From Paenibacillus sp. GM2 (GTDB lineage: Bacteria; Bacillota; Bacilli; Paenibacillales; Paenibacillaceae), in assembly GCF_900069005.2 (NCBI RefSeq), contig NZ_LN831278.1, positions 17,411-81,410 of the forward strand: DNA of 64,000 nucleotides, in the 5' to 3' direction. The notes beneath the pieces are model-generated. The model had not been told where the DNA came from. It was given only the letters and a program-made list of their open reading frames with translations, and did not search any database. Position numbers and translations under genes: made by a program. The stretch's first letter is position 1, and each line of letters opens with the position of its first letter. This document shows positions 33,937 through 42,914 of this stretch, one piece after another.

Positions 33937-34742
33937 TGAAAAGCAAGAATCATCCGCTTCTCGGCATCCACTCCTTACTGATGATGATCTTTATTTACAT
34001 CCCGATCATTATCATCATTGTTTACTCATTTAACAGCTCTCGTCTGGCTTCGAACTGGAGCGGCTTTACGTTTGATTGGTATATCTCTTTGTTCGACAAT
34101 AGCTATGTGATGGAAGCTTTGACGAACACTTTGATTGTGGCAGTGGTATCTACCTTGGTATCTACTCTGCTAGGAACGATGTCCGCGTTGTCGATGCGCA
34201 AGGTGAGCAAGAAAATAAAGGCAGGAATGGGCGGTTTAATATACTTGCCAATCATTATTCCGGATATTATCATGGGTTTGTCGCTATTAATGCTGTTCAC
34301 CCAATTCCATATTCCGCTCGGAAGATTGACGATCATTATTGCCCATATTACATTCAGTATTTCTTATGTGCATGTCGTTGTCTCTACACGTCTGGCCGGA
34401 ATGAAGGATGGTCTGGAGGAAGCAGCGCAGGATCTGGGCGCTGGAGCATGGCAGACGTTCCGCTTTGTAACGATGCCGCAGATTTTGCCGGGCATCATCT
34501 CCGGGGCAATTATTGCCTTTACGATGTCGCTCGATGACTTCATGGTCAGCTTCTTCGTTAGCGGCCCGAATTCGACAACTTTGCCGATTTATATCTATGG
34601 ACAAGTCAAACGGGGTATTTCCCCGGAAATTAACGCATTATGTACGATATTGATTATCGTCAGCGTGACATTGATATTCCTGGCTCAGTTTATTTTGAAT
34701 AAGGGTAAGGGCCAAAAGAAGCAATCCGTACTTCCTTTCTAG
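33936..34742 (+). CDS. potC: Spermidine/putrescine ABC transporter permease PotC
   Basis: The second permease has 268 residues and about six hydrophobic segments; its EAA loop is LEEAAQDLGAGAWQTFRFVTMP. It contains the polyamine-type signature FTMSLDDFMVSFFVSGP. GGAGGAG precedes ATG 33936, which overlaps the potB stop. Normally potD follows directly; here an array of repeats about 800 bases long separates them, so potD may be made from its own transcript or at a lower level. Confidence 0.94.
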   Translation: MKSKNHPLLGIHSLLMMIFIYIPIIIIIVYSFNSSRLASNWSGFTFDWYISLFDNSYVMEALTNTLIVAVVSTLVSTLLGTMSALSMRKVSKKIKAGMGGLIYLPIIIPDIIMGLSLLMLFTQFHIPLGRLTIIIAHITFSISYVHVVVSTRLAGMKDGLEEAAQDLGAGAWQTFRFVTMPQILPGIISGAIIAFTMSLDDFMVSFFVSGPNSTTLPIYIYGQVKRGISPEINALCTILIIVSVTLIFLAQFILNKGKGQKKQSVLPF

Positions 34743-34745
34743 AGA

Positions 34746-35545
34746 GGAATTTCAAAAAGTCGCTTTTGATCACGAAGCAACACTGAAGGTTTATTCGACA
34801 TCGAATCTTGAATTCAGCCGGGCCTTCCGGTGCTCATGTACAAACTACGTACACTGCGCTCCTCACGCCCTAGGCTTCATTCAACCTTCTCGGTGCTGAA
34901 AACCGACTTTTTGAACCTTTATTTGAGGGGGAATTTCAAAAAGTTGCTTTTGATCACGAAGCAACACTGAAGGTTTATTCGACATCGAATCTTGAATTCA
35001 ACCGGGCCTTCCGGTGCTCATGTACCAACTACGTACACTGCGCTCCTCACGCCCTAGGCTTCATTCAACCTTCTCGGTGCTGAAAACCGACTTTTTGAAC
35101 CTTTATTTGAGGAGGAATTTCAAAAAGTCGCTTTTGATCACGAAGCAACACTGAAGGTTTATTCGACATCGAATCTTGAATTCAGCCGGGCCTTCCGGTG
35201 CTCATGTACAAACTACGTACACTGCGCTCCTCACGCCCTAGGCTTCATTCAACCTTCTCGGTGCTGAAAACCGACTTTTTGAACCTTTATTTGAGGGGGA
35301 ATTTCAAAAAGTCGCTTTTGATCACGAAGCAACACTGAAGGTTTATTCGACATCGAATCTTGAATTCAGCCGGGTTTTCCGTGCTTATGTACCAACTACG
35401 TAGCTACGCTCCCTTATGCCTTAAGTTTCATTCAACTTAAGCGTTTGAAAAACGCACGTCAGAAGTATCGGCTTCGGTGCTGAAAACCAATTTTTGAACC
35501 TATATTTTGAAGAGGAAGTTCCCAAAGCTACTTTTGATTACGAAG
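34746..35545. repeat. Four tandem 184-bp foldback repeats between potC and potD
   Basis: Units start at 34746, 34930, 35114 and 35298, exactly 184 bases apart, with a short degenerate fifth start at 35514. Units 1 and 3 look identical and unit 2 differs at about four bases. Unit 4 agrees for its first 77 bases and then diverges and is longer (216 bases). Each unit begins TTCAAAAAGTCGCTTTT and ends AAAACCGACTTTTTGAA, its near-perfect inverted copy, and further inner stems (GAAGGTT against AACCTTC; TGTAC against GTACA) suggest that a whole unit can fold on itself. No reading frame of 60 codons or more crosses it, and no CRISPR, IS or rRNA-like features are seen. Confidence 0.9.
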
Positions 35546-35599
35546 TAAGAAAATGGTTTAAATATAATAAAGTTTCATGAAAGAGAGGAGATAAAGGAA

Positions 35600-36646
35600 T
35601 TGAAAAGAATGAAGTGGGCTGGCTTGTTGCTGGCAGTAATGATGGTAGTTGGTTTGTTGTCCGGTTGCGGATCGTCGAAGGAGACGCTGAATATCTACAG
35701 TTGGGCTGACAATTTCGATATGGACGTCATTAAGGATTTCGAGAAGCAATACGATGTCAAGGTGAAGTATGATGTGTTTGCGAACAATGAGGACCTTCTG
35801 GCCAAGATTAAGGCAGGGGGTACGGGGTATGATCTGATTCAGCCTTCCGATTACATGGTTGAGACGATGATCAAGCAGGATTTGCTCGCTCCACTCGATA
35901 TGAACAACATTCCGAACTTTGAGAATCTGGCTGAAGCCTATAAGAATCCTACTTTTGATCCTGGAAACAAATATTCCATCGTCTATATGTCAGGCGTAAC
36001 AGGTATTGCTTACAATACCAAATACGTTAAGGATGAAATCAATAGCTGGGAGGATCTATGGGATCCTAAATATAAAGGCAAGGTGATTCTGCTCGACGAT
36101 AACCGTGAGATCATCGGAATGGCATTGAAGAAAGCCGGACATTCCAATAGCTCGAAGGACGAGTCGGAAGTTACCGCAGCCGTTAACGATCTGAAGACAC
36201 TACTGCCAAGCGTGCTCGCTTTTGATACAGATAATATTAAGCAAAAAATGATTCAAGAAGAGGGCTGGATTGGTACTGTATGGTCCGGGGATGCTTCCTT
36301 TATCGCTAAGGATAATCCGGATGTCGCTTTCGTTATTCCGAAGGAAGGCAGCACGATCTTCGCGGATAATTACGCGATTCCTAAGGATGCCAAGCATAAG
36401 GAACTGGCTGAGAAGTTCATTAACTACATGCTTGAGCCTGAAGTAAGCGCGAAGAACTATGAATCCATCGGATACAGCGATCCGAATAAGAATGCCACCC
36501 CGTTCCATAGTGCGGAATACAATGCTGACAAGATGATTAACTTGTCTGAGGATGAATTGTCACGTACAGAATGGCTCGGTGATGTAGGCGATAAATTGAG
36601 TCTGTACGACCGTTTCTGGACTGAGCTGAAGAGCGGTCGGGAATAA
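35600..36646 (+). CDS. potD: Spermidine/putrescine-binding lipoprotein PotD
   Basis: The 348-residue protein has a lipoprotein signal with lipobox LSGC (Cys23), so it is anchored outside the membrane. It has the PotD/PotF fold: LNIYSWADNFDMDVIKDFE, GGTGYDLIQPSDYMVETM, SGVTGIAYNTKYVK and IPKEGSTIFADNYAIPKDAK. TTG 35600 is nine bases after AGAGAGGAG; ATG 35609 is an alternative. It completes the potABC transporter although it is cut off from potC by the repeat array. A terminator follows. Confidence 0.94.
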   Translation: MKRMKWAGLLLAVMMVVGLLSGCGSSKETLNIYSWADNFDMDVIKDFEKQYDVKVKYDVFANNEDLLAKIKAGGTGYDLIQPSDYMVETMIKQDLLAPLDMNNIPNFENLAEAYKNPTFDPGNKYSIVYMSGVTGIAYNTKYVKDEINSWEDLWDPKYKGKVILLDDNREIIGMALKKAGHSNSSKDESEVTAAVNDLKTLLPSVLAFDTDNIKQKMIQEEGWIGTVWSGDASFIAKDNPDVAFVIPKEGSTIFADNYAIPKDAKHKELAEKFINYMLEPEVSAKNYESIGYSDPNKNATPFHSAEYNADKMINLSEDELSRTEWLGDVGDKLSLYDRFWTELKSGRE

Positions 36647-36667
36647 ATCACCAACAGGATATAAGAA

Positions 36668-36711
36668 GAGGCCTTCCCTAAGCAGTTATGTCTGCTGAGG
36701 GAGGGCCTTTT
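36668..36711 (+). terminator. Rho-independent terminator after potD
   Basis: GAGGCCTTCCCTAAGCAG pairs with CTGCTGAGGGAGGGCCT and is followed by TTTTT. Confidence 0.88.
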
Positions 36712-36747
36712 TGAGTTTAGTCCAGGATATATAACATAAAAAGAAGC

Positions 36748-37950
36748 TCACATCTCTATAGCTGGAGTGGTCTTCTTCCGCTTGTTCCGCTTGGCCTTGC
36801 CGTCGAAAGAGAAATAGGTCCACATTCGCAAAATCCGTTCCATCGGGCCAGATTTGAAGCGTGAGTTATACCAGATACTGATAGACATCTGTAAAGCATA
36901 GATCAAGAACGCCAGAACGCAGCCCAGAATGATGCCGATTTTACCAAACCAGCCTAATCCGTAGCCATAAAAAATTGTTGTACAGATTACCGTTTGCATT
37001 AAATAGTTGGTGAGCGACAGCTTGCCTACAGCCTCAAAATATTCAAATAGCCGTGACGAGGAAAATTTGGAATAGGTTAAGGCAAAAGCCATCATATAGC
37101 CGATGGACAGCAGGCTCCCTCCAACCAGCAGCCCGGTTCCCGCGCCGATCTGCGCCGGATACAGGAGGTTGTATGATTTGAACAGAAGTCCAAGCGGCAG
37201 GAAAATCAGCATATATTTACGGTAGATAGCGCTTTTCTGTGCGGGGTCGGCAAACCAACGCCTTTTCGCGGCATACATGCCAAGCAAAAATAAAGGCATA
37301 TGCAGCATCGGTGCAATCATGGTTAGAACCAGCATTTCTGTTGGCGATTTGCCCATAGGATCAGCGGTTGCACGATCATGCTTGATCTCCGTATAGCTTC
37401 CTTCAGCATAAAGCGTAACAGTGCTTTTGACATATGCCTCTATATGCTGCTTCGTTTCCTTTGCGCTTTTGTCTTCTTTATTTTCCGGAAATAACCCTAA
37501 TAACCCCACCAATGTGAGCAGAACACAGGACCAAATGATCAGTGTCTTGGGTTGACGGTTCATGAAGATGAGAAGCAAAATCCCGATCATGCCATAATAG
37601 AGCAAAATATCCCCTTCCCACAGAAAGGTGCTGTGAAGGAACCCGATCCCCCCTAGTAAAGCGAATCTGCGCAGCAAAGGCAAGCCGGCTTTTCTTTTCT
37701 TTGCGTTTAGGCTCTCTTTCATTTTGATCATGCCAAATCCAAACACAAACGTAAAAATCGGCATAAAACTTCCTTCTACGAACAGTTGCACAAATTGATG
37801 AGCCGTTGATTCGACGGTCGTTACATGAAATAACTGAAGCATATCCTTCCCATGCATCCCGTACTGAAAAATCAGCATATTGGCAAGTAGAATGCCAAGT
37901 AGGCTGAATCCGCGTAAACAATCGATCATACGTATCCTTTTGCTAGTCAA
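36748..37950 (-). CDS. DUF418 (YeiB-like) membrane protein
   Basis: The 400-residue protein starts with TTG 37950 six bases after GAGGTGA. It has the DUF418 signature: RMIDCLRGFSLLGILLANM at the N-terminus, FTFVFGFGM, RRFALLGGIGFLHSTFLWEGDILLYYG and, near the end, GKLSLTNYLMQTVICTTIF and LQMSISIWYNSRFKSGPMER. About ten hydrophobic segments are present. Family members are integral membrane proteins of unclear function and may be transporters or acyltransferase-like. It is a single gene divergent from the next two-component system and convergent with potD. Confidence 0.9.
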   Translation of the reverse strand: MTSKRIRMIDCLRGFSLLGILLANMLIFQYGMHGKDMLQLFHVTTVESTAHQFVQLFVEGSFMPIFTFVFGFGMIKMKESLNAKKRKAGLPLLRRFALLGGIGFLHSTFLWEGDILLYYGMIGILLLIFMNRQPKTLIIWSCVLLTLVGLLGLFPENKEDKSAKETKQHIEAYVKSTVTLYAEGSYTEIKHDRATADPMGKSPTEMLVLTMIAPMLHMPLFLLGMYAAKRRWFADPAQKSAIYRKYMLIFLPLGLLFKSYNLLYPAQIGAGTGLLVGGSLLSIGYMMAFALTYSKFSSSRLFEYFEAVGKLSLTNYLMQTVICTTIFYGYGLGWFGKIGIILGCVLAFLIYALQMSISIWYNSRFKSGPMERILRMWTYFSFDGKAKRNKRKKTTPAIEM

Positions 37951-38090
37951 TATGAATCACCTCGGAATCAGTCTAACAGTGCGCATTAAAGCAGAAGTAA
38001 AGTTCAGCTTAATATTTGTTAAACAGTCCGGAATATGTTTAGCTCGAATTAAGATCCATCTGGTACAATGCTGTCTGAGGTGGTTATCAG

Positions 38091-38804
38091 ATGTACAATG
38101 CCAAGATTCTGTTGGTTGATGATGAAAAGGCGATTGTTCAATTAATCGAAATGGTGCTGCGCAAGGAGGGCTTCCGCCATATTTATACGGCGTATAACGG
38201 TAAAGAGGCTTTGGAGATCGTTAAGCGCCACCTGATGGATATTATTTTGCTGGATGTCATGTTGCCCGATCAGACGGGCTTCGATTTATGTCCGCAAATT
38301 CGTAATGCTTCGGATGCTCATATTATTTATTTGACAGCCCGAACTTCGGATCTCGATGTATTAACAGGCTTTGCGACGGGCGGGGATGATTACGTAACCA
38401 AGCCGTTTAATCCGCTGGAGATTGCTGCCCGTGTGAAGGCCAGATTGCGCAGAGGGATTGCAACGCCTGCACCGTCCAGATTGGAGGAGAGCCGCAGCCG
38501 CTACGAATTTGGCCGATTTGTTCTCGATGAGTTTTCGGGCATGCTGCTTGTAGAAGGCCAGGAGGTTCCTTGCCCTGCTCAGGCCTATCAGCTACTGTTG
38601 TTCCTGTGCAAGCATCCCGGCATCGTCTTCTCGAAGGCGCAGCTCTATGAAGAGGTATGGGGCATGGATGGGCTTGGGGATGACAACACCGTAATGGTGC
38701 ATATTCGCAAGATCCGCGAGCGGATTGAAAAGGACCCGGGCAATCCCGAATGCCTGCTGACGGTTCGCGGCCTTGGTTACAAGCTGGTTAAGGTGAACCT
38801 ATGA
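38091..38804 (+). CDS. OmpR-family response regulator
   Basis: The 237-residue protein has a receiver domain (LLVDDEKAIVQLIEMVLR; Asp55 in DIILLDVMLPDQTG; LTARTSD; GDDYVTKPFNPLEIAARVKARL) and a winged-helix domain with VWGMDGLGDDNTVMVHIRKI and TVRGLGYKLVKV. It is preceded by GAGGTGG and by a TGG-TACAAT extended -10 at 38064-38069. It overlaps the following kinase gene by four bases. The domain pattern resembles VanR/YclJ-like regulators. No target or signal can be named. Confidence 0.94.
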   Translation: MYNAKILLVDDEKAIVQLIEMVLRKEGFRHIYTAYNGKEALEIVKRHLMDIILLDVMLPDQTGFDLCPQIRNASDAHIIYLTARTSDLDVLTGFATGGDDYVTKPFNPLEIAARVKARLRRGIATPAPSRLEESRSRYEFGRFVLDEFSGMLLVEGQEVPCPAQAYQLLLFLCKHPGIVFSKAQLYEEVWGMDGLGDDNTVMVHIRKIRERIEKDPGNPECLLTVRGLGYKLVKVNL

Positions 38805-40591
38805 GGAGGATCAAAACTCGTCTTGCCCTGCATTTTACCTATCAGCTGTTGCTGCAGTGGGTGTTGATTATACTGACCATGACGATTCTGTTGCTCATCT
38901 TGTTCAATTATATAGCCAACAACGATTTGAAGCGGACCTTTTCTACAGGGGCCGTGGATGCGATCAAGTCGGAGACCTTTATCCATCAGGATGAAGTGAA
39001 CATGAATCGTCGCTGGAAAAATTTATTGAACCAGCAGGGATATTGGCTCCAGGTTGTCAATGAGGAGGGGCGTGTAATTTATTCCCTGAACGCACCTGCC
39101 GATTTGAAGACGAAATACGGGGCTGCGGAGCTGCTGAATATTCAGGAGACGCGGAGGCTTGACTCCTACCGGGTGATGGCCTCGCTGGAACCGGAAACGG
39201 ATGGTTCGAAATCCGTCCTTTATTTAATGGGAAGACAGGATTTGGGTACAAAGCGGCTGGATGAATGGTATCAGAAGTATAACCGGAACGGGCTAGTTCG
39301 GGAGGATGCCATGGCGGAGCTGGAGCAGCAGCTGAATGGCAATGACGATTATTTGCAGGTCGTGGATAAAGACGGGACCATACTGCAATCTATCGGGCAC
39401 TCGGACAATAGCCAAATCAACAAATATTATCCGCTTGATTTGGTGTCGATTCGCTCGGAGCCAGGCAACTATCCGACGGAATTATCGGCTCAATATGATG
39501 GCGGTACGGGTTATACCTGGCTACTGCATCAAGGCAAACCAGGGCGCGCTGTAGAAAGACAGTCGATCTTCTATGACCTTATCCGGGCGCTTGTTATTTT
39601 GGGAGCCGGTGTCATGGTGGTGACGTTGGGGGTATCGATTTGGCATGGATATCGCTACGGGCAGCCACTAACCCTATTCGCCAGCTGGTTCGAACGGATG
39701 AGTGAGGGGAGATACAGTGAAGCGTTGACGGAGAAGGAACGTAAAAAGGTATTCCGGCGTAATGGCAAGATCCGCATGCGCTACAGACTTTATAAAGAGG
39801 TTATCGCTGGATTTTACGAAATGGCCACCAAGCTGGATGCCTCACAGCGGGATCGCAGGCTGCTGGAACAGACTCGGGAGGAGTGGATGGTCGGTATATC
39901 CCATGATCTGAGGACGCCGCTATCATCGATCCAAGGATATGGCCATCTGTTGGAGAGCGGACAATTCACTTGGAATGAAGCCGAACTGAAAGAAATGGGC
40001 AAGGTCATCCGGGAAAAAGGCGACTTTATGCTGGAGCTGCTCCAGGATTTCTCGTTAACCTTCCAGATTAAGAATAATGCAGAGCAAATGGTGCTGGAGC
40101 CGATTGAGATGAACGAGTTCGTTCGTCGTTCTGTCCTACGGTATGTCAATGACGCTACGATTGAAACAGCAACCTTCTCTTATGAGGAATATGATGATGA
40201 ACTGAGGATCATGGCCAATCCGAAGTGGTTCCGGCGTATGCTGGACAATATTATTACCAATGCGGTGAAGCACAATCCTGAGGGAACGGAGATTACAGTA
40301 AGCACCGGTACGGAAGGGGATTACGCCTGGATTTGTGTATCGGACAATGGTCAGGGGATGGATGAAGAGACGCGGAACAATTTGTTCGAGCGGTATTATC
40401 GTGGCACAAGCACGGATGAGACGACCGACGGGGCAGGTCTGGGCATGAGTATTGCCCAAGCGATCGTGATCGCCCATAAAGGGCAGATTCGGGTGGAGTC
40501 GGAGCCGCAACAGGGTGCCAAGGTGATCATGAAGTTCCCGCGAAAAAATACAAAAGAGACAGCAGATGTTTGCTCAGGAAGGGGAGAATAG
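38801..40591 (+). CDS. Sensor histidine kinase with long external domain
   Basis: The 596-residue kinase has membrane helices at about 15-38 and 262-283, framing an external sensor of about 220 residues, then a HAMP-like region. The phosphoacceptor is in VGISHDLRTPLSSIQGYGH, and the ATPase domain has NIITNAVKHNPEG (N box), VSDNGQGMDE and the lid GAGLGMSIAQAIV. It overlaps the regulator start (ATGA). The YqeB-like gene follows three bases after the stop and is probably co-transcribed. The sensor region has no domain I can name. Confidence 0.93.
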   Translation: MRRIKTRLALHFTYQLLLQWVLIILTMTILLLILFNYIANNDLKRTFSTGAVDAIKSETFIHQDEVNMNRRWKNLLNQQGYWLQVVNEEGRVIYSLNAPADLKTKYGAAELLNIQETRRLDSYRVMASLEPETDGSKSVLYLMGRQDLGTKRLDEWYQKYNRNGLVREDAMAELEQQLNGNDDYLQVVDKDGTILQSIGHSDNSQINKYYPLDLVSIRSEPGNYPTELSAQYDGGTGYTWLLHQGKPGRAVERQSIFYDLIRALVILGAGVMVVTLGVSIWHGYRYGQPLTLFASWFERMSEGRYSEALTEKERKKVFRRNGKIRMRYRLYKEVIAGFYEMATKLDASQRDRRLLEQTREEWMVGISHDLRTPLSSIQGYGHLLESGQFTWNEAELKEMGKVIREKGDFMLELLQDFSLTFQIKNNAEQMVLEPIEMNEFVRRSVLRYVNDATIETATFSYEEYDDELRIMANPKWFRRMLDNIITNAVKHNPEGTEITVSTGTEGDYAWICVSDNGQGMDEETRNNLFERYYRGTSTDETTDGAGLGMSIAQAIVIAHKGQIRVESEPQQGAKVIMKFPRKNTKETADVCSGRGE

Positions 40592-40593
40592 CG

Positions 40594-41292
40594 TTGCAAT
40601 ATGAATCGCAATCGCAATGGATGGAGCTAGGGGTCTCCAGGAAGGACAAAATAATAATTTGGGCGGTGTTCCCGATTCTTGGGGCAGTGGCCGGCTGGTT
40701 TATACCGGTGTTGGCCAAATGGATCGTGGCATTACCATGGTTTCCCTTTCAGGGAGTGTTCAAGTTGGTCTCTTCTATGCACGGGGCTTGGGGCTCAACC
40801 GTGATGACGGCGCTTGGCCTGGTTGGCGGGGGAATTCTCTCCATAATCGCGGTGAAGGAAAGCTTGCAAATTCGTCTCTCTGATCGGGAGGTCCGGTTGA
40901 AGATCCACGATGAGGAACGGGTCTTTGCAAGACAGGAGGTGGCCGCAATCTTTCTGGATCAGAAGCAGTTGGTCCTGTTGGATATGAACGGGCGTGAGCT
41001 TTTCCGGGACGAGGCGGATGGGAAGTCTAAAGCTATAGCGGAAGCGTTTATCCGCGCCGGATATGACTGGCGGGAGCAAGACCCATTTGCTGAAGAATAT
41101 GCGCGATGGGTAGCCGATGCTCCCGGGCTGTCCCCGGGTGCAAATGCATTATTCCTAGCAAGGGAGAAGGCTATTGACAGAGAAGATAAAGAGGATGCGG
41201 AGGATCTGCGCAAAGAGCTTTCCAAGCTGGGTGTTACGGTTCGTGACGAAAAAAAACGGCAGTATTGGCGCATGCATGGACGGAGGCCCTAG
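40594..41292 (+). CDS. YqeB-like membrane protein
   Basis: The 232-residue protein begins with TTG 40594, seven bases after AAGGGGAG, directly behind the kinase stop. Two hydrophobic segments lie at about residues 20-42 and 62-84 (KIIIWAVFPILGAVAGWFI; TVMTALGLVGGGILSIIAV). The rest is a soluble domain ending in KKRQYWRMHGRRP. It resembles B. subtilis YqeB, whose function is unknown; I judge this by length, layout and C-terminal motif only. It is probably part of the operon with the two-component system. Confidence 0.72.
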   Translation: MQYESQSQWMELGVSRKDKIIIWAVFPILGAVAGWFIPVLAKWIVALPWFPFQGVFKLVSSMHGAWGSTVMTALGLVGGGILSIIAVKESLQIRLSDREVRLKIHDEERVFARQEVAAIFLDQKQLVLLDMNGRELFRDEADGKSKAIAEAFIRAGYDWREQDPFAEEYARWVADAPGLSPGANALFLAREKAIDREDKEDAEDLRKELSKLGVTVRDEKKRQYWRMHGRRP

Positions 41293-41304
41293 TTTGATCG
41301 TGTT

Positions 41305-41490
41305 AACGAAACTGGCAATCGTTATTTGGGCATAAAGTGGCCTCCAAAAAATCTAACGAAACAGGATATCGCTATTTGATCAAAAAAGAGCTATTCGGGT
41401 CTAAATTAGCATGAATAACGCTCTACCGTTTCGTTAGATTCACATCATGCGGATTTTCCCTTACATAGCGTTCCTCAGTTTCGTTAGATT
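41305..41490. repeat. Cluster of four ATCTAACGAAAC repeats in two orientations
   Basis: A core of AACGAAAC followed by a GG(A/C)-ATCG(C/T)TATTTG segment occurs at 41305-41330 and 41350-41376, and in reverse orientation ending at 41440 and 41490 (both TCGTTAGATT). Copies 2 and 3 form a long imperfect inverted repeat. The 382-base gap between the yqeB-like gene and the next gene holds nothing else. Similar elements are, as far as I recall, dispersed in Paenibacillus genomes. Confidence 0.75.
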
Positions 41491-41674
41491 AGGCCGAAGT
41501 TGATCGAGCCTGTTATGGATTCCGTTCCTTCATAGGTACTAGCCCTCAAGTGGTATGTTTATCTCCTGTATCTATTTATTGTCCCTTATAAAGCAGTAAT
41601 CTTCCGTCATTTGCATGAATTCTGGACAGCAGGGGAAAAATTGGGATAACTATGAAAGGAGGACGAGAAGTCCA

Positions 41675-42829
41675 ATGACAACTAGGATCTCAAAGGTAAT
41701 GGCTTCTGCTCTGGCTATTGTGTTGATAGCAGTAATTACTATAAGCGGTCTAGGGGGTTCTGTACCTGCATCGGCTGCTATATTGGACAACAACCACATA
41801 ACAGGTGAAACAGGCGGGGCAGAATCCCTGCCTCAGGGGGCTGCTGTACGGAACTCTGACCAGGAGCCTGCCTCTGTGCAGATTACCCTAAAGGGCAAGC
41901 CGCTGAAGCTGCAGGGCATACAAGGGCAACAGGATGTGCTTGTTCCGCTCGAGCTTATCGAGAGAGGGTTAAAAGTAAAGGTTAAATACGATAAAGGCAG
42001 CAACCGCTATTTTCTGAGACGAGATCATGTTGTTGTTCAGCTCACCCCGAAAGAGGACGGAGCTTGGGCGGTTGTAAACGGGAGTACGCAAGTGCTTCCC
42101 TATGAATGGAAAGAGCTGAATGGTCAGCCTTATGTATCGGCCAAGGTACTGACAGATCATCTGGGATTTACCTCGACTTATGATGCGTCCAAGCAGACGC
42201 TGGACCTCGTTCCGCATAAGCTGAACAAGATCAGAGTAGGGACCCGCGTGGTCGATAAGTCGATCCCCGAGGCCATGATTAAGGTCGAGTACCCTCAGGT
42301 CAGCGGACTTAAGAATAAAACTGCGGAGCGGAAAATCAACAGCGTACTGCAGAGCAAGACGGATGAATTTATCAAGCAATCGCTACAAGAGACAAAGGCA
42401 GGTCCCTCTCCAAATGGTGAGCCCTATCAGTTTTTGGGCAACTACACGGTGACATTCAATCGTGAAGGGCTGTTAAGTATTCTCTTGCAGTATTATTCAT
42501 ATACGGGTGGGGCACATGGCAACCCTGTTCGTGAAGGCTTGACCTTCCGGCTCAGTGACGGAAAGCTGCTGACGCTCGACGAAGTGCTGAAGGACAATCC
42601 GGATTACCGCAACATTGTCGATCCGGCGATTGCCAAGCAATTGGAGGCGACCGAGGGGTATTTTGGCGGCTTCAAGACAATTGGCAAGAATCCAAGCTAT
42701 TATCTGAAAAATGATGGAGTCGTAATCTTCCTGCCGTTGTACGAGTATTTGCCTTATGTGAACGGCTTCCCTGAGTTCTATTTCTCATTCTCAGAGCTTG
42801 GGGTGAAACCGTCGAAAATCGCTAAGTAG
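41675..42829 (+). CDS. Secreted stalk-domain / DUF3298 protein
   Basis: The 384-residue protein has a signal peptide (MTTRISKVMASALAIVLIAV, likely cleavage after VPASA). Residues about 65-180 resemble the copper-amine-oxidase N-terminal or stalk domain common in Paenibacillus secreted proteins (VLVPLELIERGLKVKVKY; QPYVSAKVLTDHLGF). Residues about 200-380 are a DUF4163/DUF3298-like region with YTGGAHGNPVREGLTF, the typical sequence of RsiV- and PdaC-type proteins, and a C-terminal FLPLYEYLPYVNG. AAAGGAGG is 11 bases before ATG 41675. It may bind cell-wall material; no catalytic motif is visible. Confidence 0.82.
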   Translation: MTTRISKVMASALAIVLIAVITISGLGGSVPASAAILDNNHITGETGGAESLPQGAAVRNSDQEPASVQITLKGKPLKLQGIQGQQDVLVPLELIERGLKVKVKYDKGSNRYFLRRDHVVVQLTPKEDGAWAVVNGSTQVLPYEWKELNGQPYVSAKVLTDHLGFTSTYDASKQTLDLVPHKLNKIRVGTRVVDKSIPEAMIKVEYPQVSGLKNKTAERKINSVLQSKTDEFIKQSLQETKAGPSPNGEPYQFLGNYTVTFNREGLLSILLQYYSYTGGAHGNPVREGLTFRLSDGKLLTLDEVLKDNPDYRNIVDPAIAKQLEATEGYFGGFKTIGKNPSYYLKNDGVVIFLPLYEYLPYVNGFPEFYFSFSELGVKPSKIAK

Positions 42830-42870
42830 GAGCCCGAGCCCGAGCCCATCATCACATAAAAGACAGCAAA

Positions 42871-42907
42871 ACAGCAGGTCTGGAAGTCCAGGCCTGCTGT
42901 TCTTATT
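42871..42907. terminator. Bidirectional terminator between the DUF3298 gene and clpP
   Basis: ACAGCAGGTCTGGA and TCCAGGCCTGCTGT form a 14-base stem with one wobble pair, with T-rich flanks on both strands. It serves the convergent genes on each side. Confidence 0.82.
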
Positions 42908-42914
42908 GTCCCTA

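Noticed and set aside
34746..35545. CRISPR array or rRNA-like repeat
   Set aside because: The period is 184 bases with no short repeat-spacer pattern, units are homologous over their whole length, and no cas genes are near.
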